From the NCBI GenBank assembly GCA_005773755.1, contig SXHE01000928.1:1-5148 (forward strand): 5,148 nt of DNA, written 5' to 3'. The notes below the pieces were generated by a model that saw nothing but the letters and a program-made list of their open reading frames with translations, had not been told where the DNA came from and ran no database searches. A program made the position numbers and the translations under genes. The stretch is from Planctomycetia bacterium. GTDB lineage: Bacteria; Planctomycetota; Planctomycetia; Gemmatales; Gemmataceae. Numbering within the stretch: position 1 is the first letter of the stretch; every line of letters starts with the position of its first letter. Below, piece after piece: positions 4,437 to 5,148 of this stretch.

Positions 4437-5148
4437 TCCGAGCCGCGATCTTCGACGGACCCGGCGCGCCGCTGCGCGTGGAAGGGGTCGCGCGGCCGGT
4501 GCTGCAACCGGGCGAGGCGCTCGTGCGCGTGCGCCTGTGTACCGTGTGCGGCAGCGACCTGCACACGTTCACCGGCCGGCGCAAGGAGAAGACGCCGTGC
4601 GTACTCGGCCACGAACCGGTGGGCGTGGTCGAAGAACTGAACGGCGACCTGCGCACCGTGAGCGGCGAACCGGTGCGCGTCGGGGACCGCGTGGTGTGGG
4701 CGGTCGCGGTGTCGTGCGGCGATTGCTTCTTCTGCGAGCGCGGTCTGCCGCAGAAGTGTGAATCGCTGCGCAAGTACGGGCACGAGGCGATCACCCCGCG
4801 GTGCGGCCCGGTCGGGGGGCTGAGCACGCACTGCCACTTGCTGAAGGGCACAGCGGTGGTGAAGGTGCCCGACGCGCTGCCGGACGCGGTCGCCGCGCCC
4901 GCCGGGTGCGCGACCGCGACCGTGGCCGCGGTGCTGAGGGCGAGCGTGAAGAACCTAACCCCCCGGCCCCCTTCCCTAAGAGGGAAGGGGGAGTCAGAGT
5001 CTGGTCTTCTTCTTTCTCCCCCTTCCCTCTTAGGGAAGGGGGCCGGGGGGTTAGGTTCTTCACGCCCTACTGTCGTCGTGTTCGGCCTCGGCATGTTGGG
5101 CCTGACCGCGTGCGCGTGGCTCGACGCACTCGGCGCAACGGCGGTCGC
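4433..5148 (+). CDS. Zinc-dependent alcohol dehydrogenase, phosphonate-associated type, 3' end beyond window
   Basis: Starts at the ATG overlapping the transporter stop and stays open for 238 codons to the edge. It is a medium-chain dehydrogenase/reductase. The GroES-like catalytic domain carries CGSDLH (Cys39), GHE (His60-Glu61) and Cys159, the expected catalytic zinc ligands. Cys95, Cys98, Cys101 and Cys109 are the structural zinc set. The Rossmann domain begins at VVVFGLGMLG (214-223) with the GxGxxG dinucleotide-binding pattern. The sequence resembles the clade TIGRFAMs named as a putative phosphonate-catabolism alcohol dehydrogenase (TIGR03366); this is from memory. It likely oxidises an alcohol with NAD(P)+ in the cytoplasm; the substrate is unknown. 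Residues about 172-211 are encoded by a palindromic repeat inserted exactly between the two domains. This stretch uses codons rare in the rest of the gene (CTA, TTA, AGA, CTT, TCT). Both flanking domains remain in frame, so the gene appears intact as far as visible. Confidence 0.88.
   Translation, partial: MIRAAIFDGPGAPLRVEGVARPVLQPGEALVRVRLCTVCGSDLHTFTGRRKEKTPCVLGHEPVGVVEELNGDLRTVSGEPVRVGDRVVWAVAVSCGDCFFCERGLPQKCESLRKYGHEAITPRCGPVGGLSTHCHLLKGTAVVKVPDALPDAVAAPAGCATATVAAVLRASVKNLTPRPPSLRGKGESESGLLLSPPSLLGKGAGGLGSSRPTVVVFGLGMLGLTACAWLDALGATAV
4944..5065. repeat. 122-bp nested palindromic repeat inside the dehydrogenase gene
   Basis: Arms 4944-4993 and 5016-5065 are perfect reverse complements over 50 bp, separated by a 22-base loop (4994-5015). 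Each arm also contains its own hairpin: an 11-bp stem CCCCCTTCCCT/AGGGAAGGGGG with a three-base loop (4967-4991 in the left arm, 5018-5042 in the right). The element can thus fold as one long stem or as two adjacent hairpins. With a four-base bulge, pairing extends to AGGG (4937-4940) and CCCT (5065-5068). The organisation resembles a BIME (paired inverted REP units) or a small MITE. No transposase is in the window and no clear direct target-site duplication is visible. It is read in frame by the dehydrogenase gene. Confidence 0.92.

Noticed and set aside
4791..5063. Minus-strand open frame starting inside the palindrome
   Set aside because: Its N-terminal peptide mirrors the dehydrogenase insert only because the sequence is palindromic. 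The rest is antisense to the zinc-binding domain and has no protein character.
4944..5065. The long palindrome as an intrinsic terminator or a CRISPR repeat pair
   Set aside because: It lies inside a continuing coding frame, has no T run after the stem, and its copies are inverted rather than direct and regularly spaced.

Overview
This is a very GC-rich bacterial window with strong G/C preference at third codon positions, carrying secreted and lipid-anchored proteins of types I associate with planctomycetes, most likely a Gemmata-like member of the Gemmataceae. That assignment rests on remembered protein character (a HEAT-repeat lipoprotein, a secreted glycosidase-like barrel protein, an orphan ExbD-like periplasmic domain) and on the style of the repeats. 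No marker gene is present.

Layout. (1) From 1427 leftwards off the window edge, minus strand: the first 475 codons of a secreted protein with a beta-rich N-terminal domain and a glycoside-hydrolase-like barrel. (2) 1428-1620: a divergent intergenic region with a 20-bp tandem repeat and a candidate promoter. (3) 1621-2547, plus strand: a HEAT-repeat lipoprotein starting at GTG. (4) 2548-2699: a short gap with a possible promoter and a 25-codon ORF whose stop overlaps the next start. (5) 2700-3077: a small exported protein resembling the periplasmic domain of ExbD/TolR without its membrane anchor. (6) 3132-4436: a 12-helix organophosphate:phosphate-antiporter-type MFS transporter. (7) From 4433 off the right edge: a zinc-dependent medium-chain alcohol dehydrogenase resembling the clade that accompanies phosphonate-catabolism genes. 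Its start overlaps the transporter stop in an ATGA junction.

The transporter and dehydrogenase form a translationally coupled pair, best read as import plus oxidation of an organophosphate or organophosphonate-derived compound. The substrate is inferred from family resemblance and context only. The left-hand genes (surface protein, lipoprotein, ExbD-like protein) show no evident pathway link to this pair.

The most unusual object is a 122-bp element (4944-5065) inside the dehydrogenase gene. It has two perfectly complementary 50-bp arms, each containing its own 11-bp hairpin, around a 22-nt loop. It is read through in frame and adds about 40 residues at the junction between the zinc-binding catalytic domain and the Rossmann domain, with the dinucleotide-binding glycine motif intact just after it. 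It looks like a BIME/REP- or MITE-like palindromic repeat that has become protein-coding.
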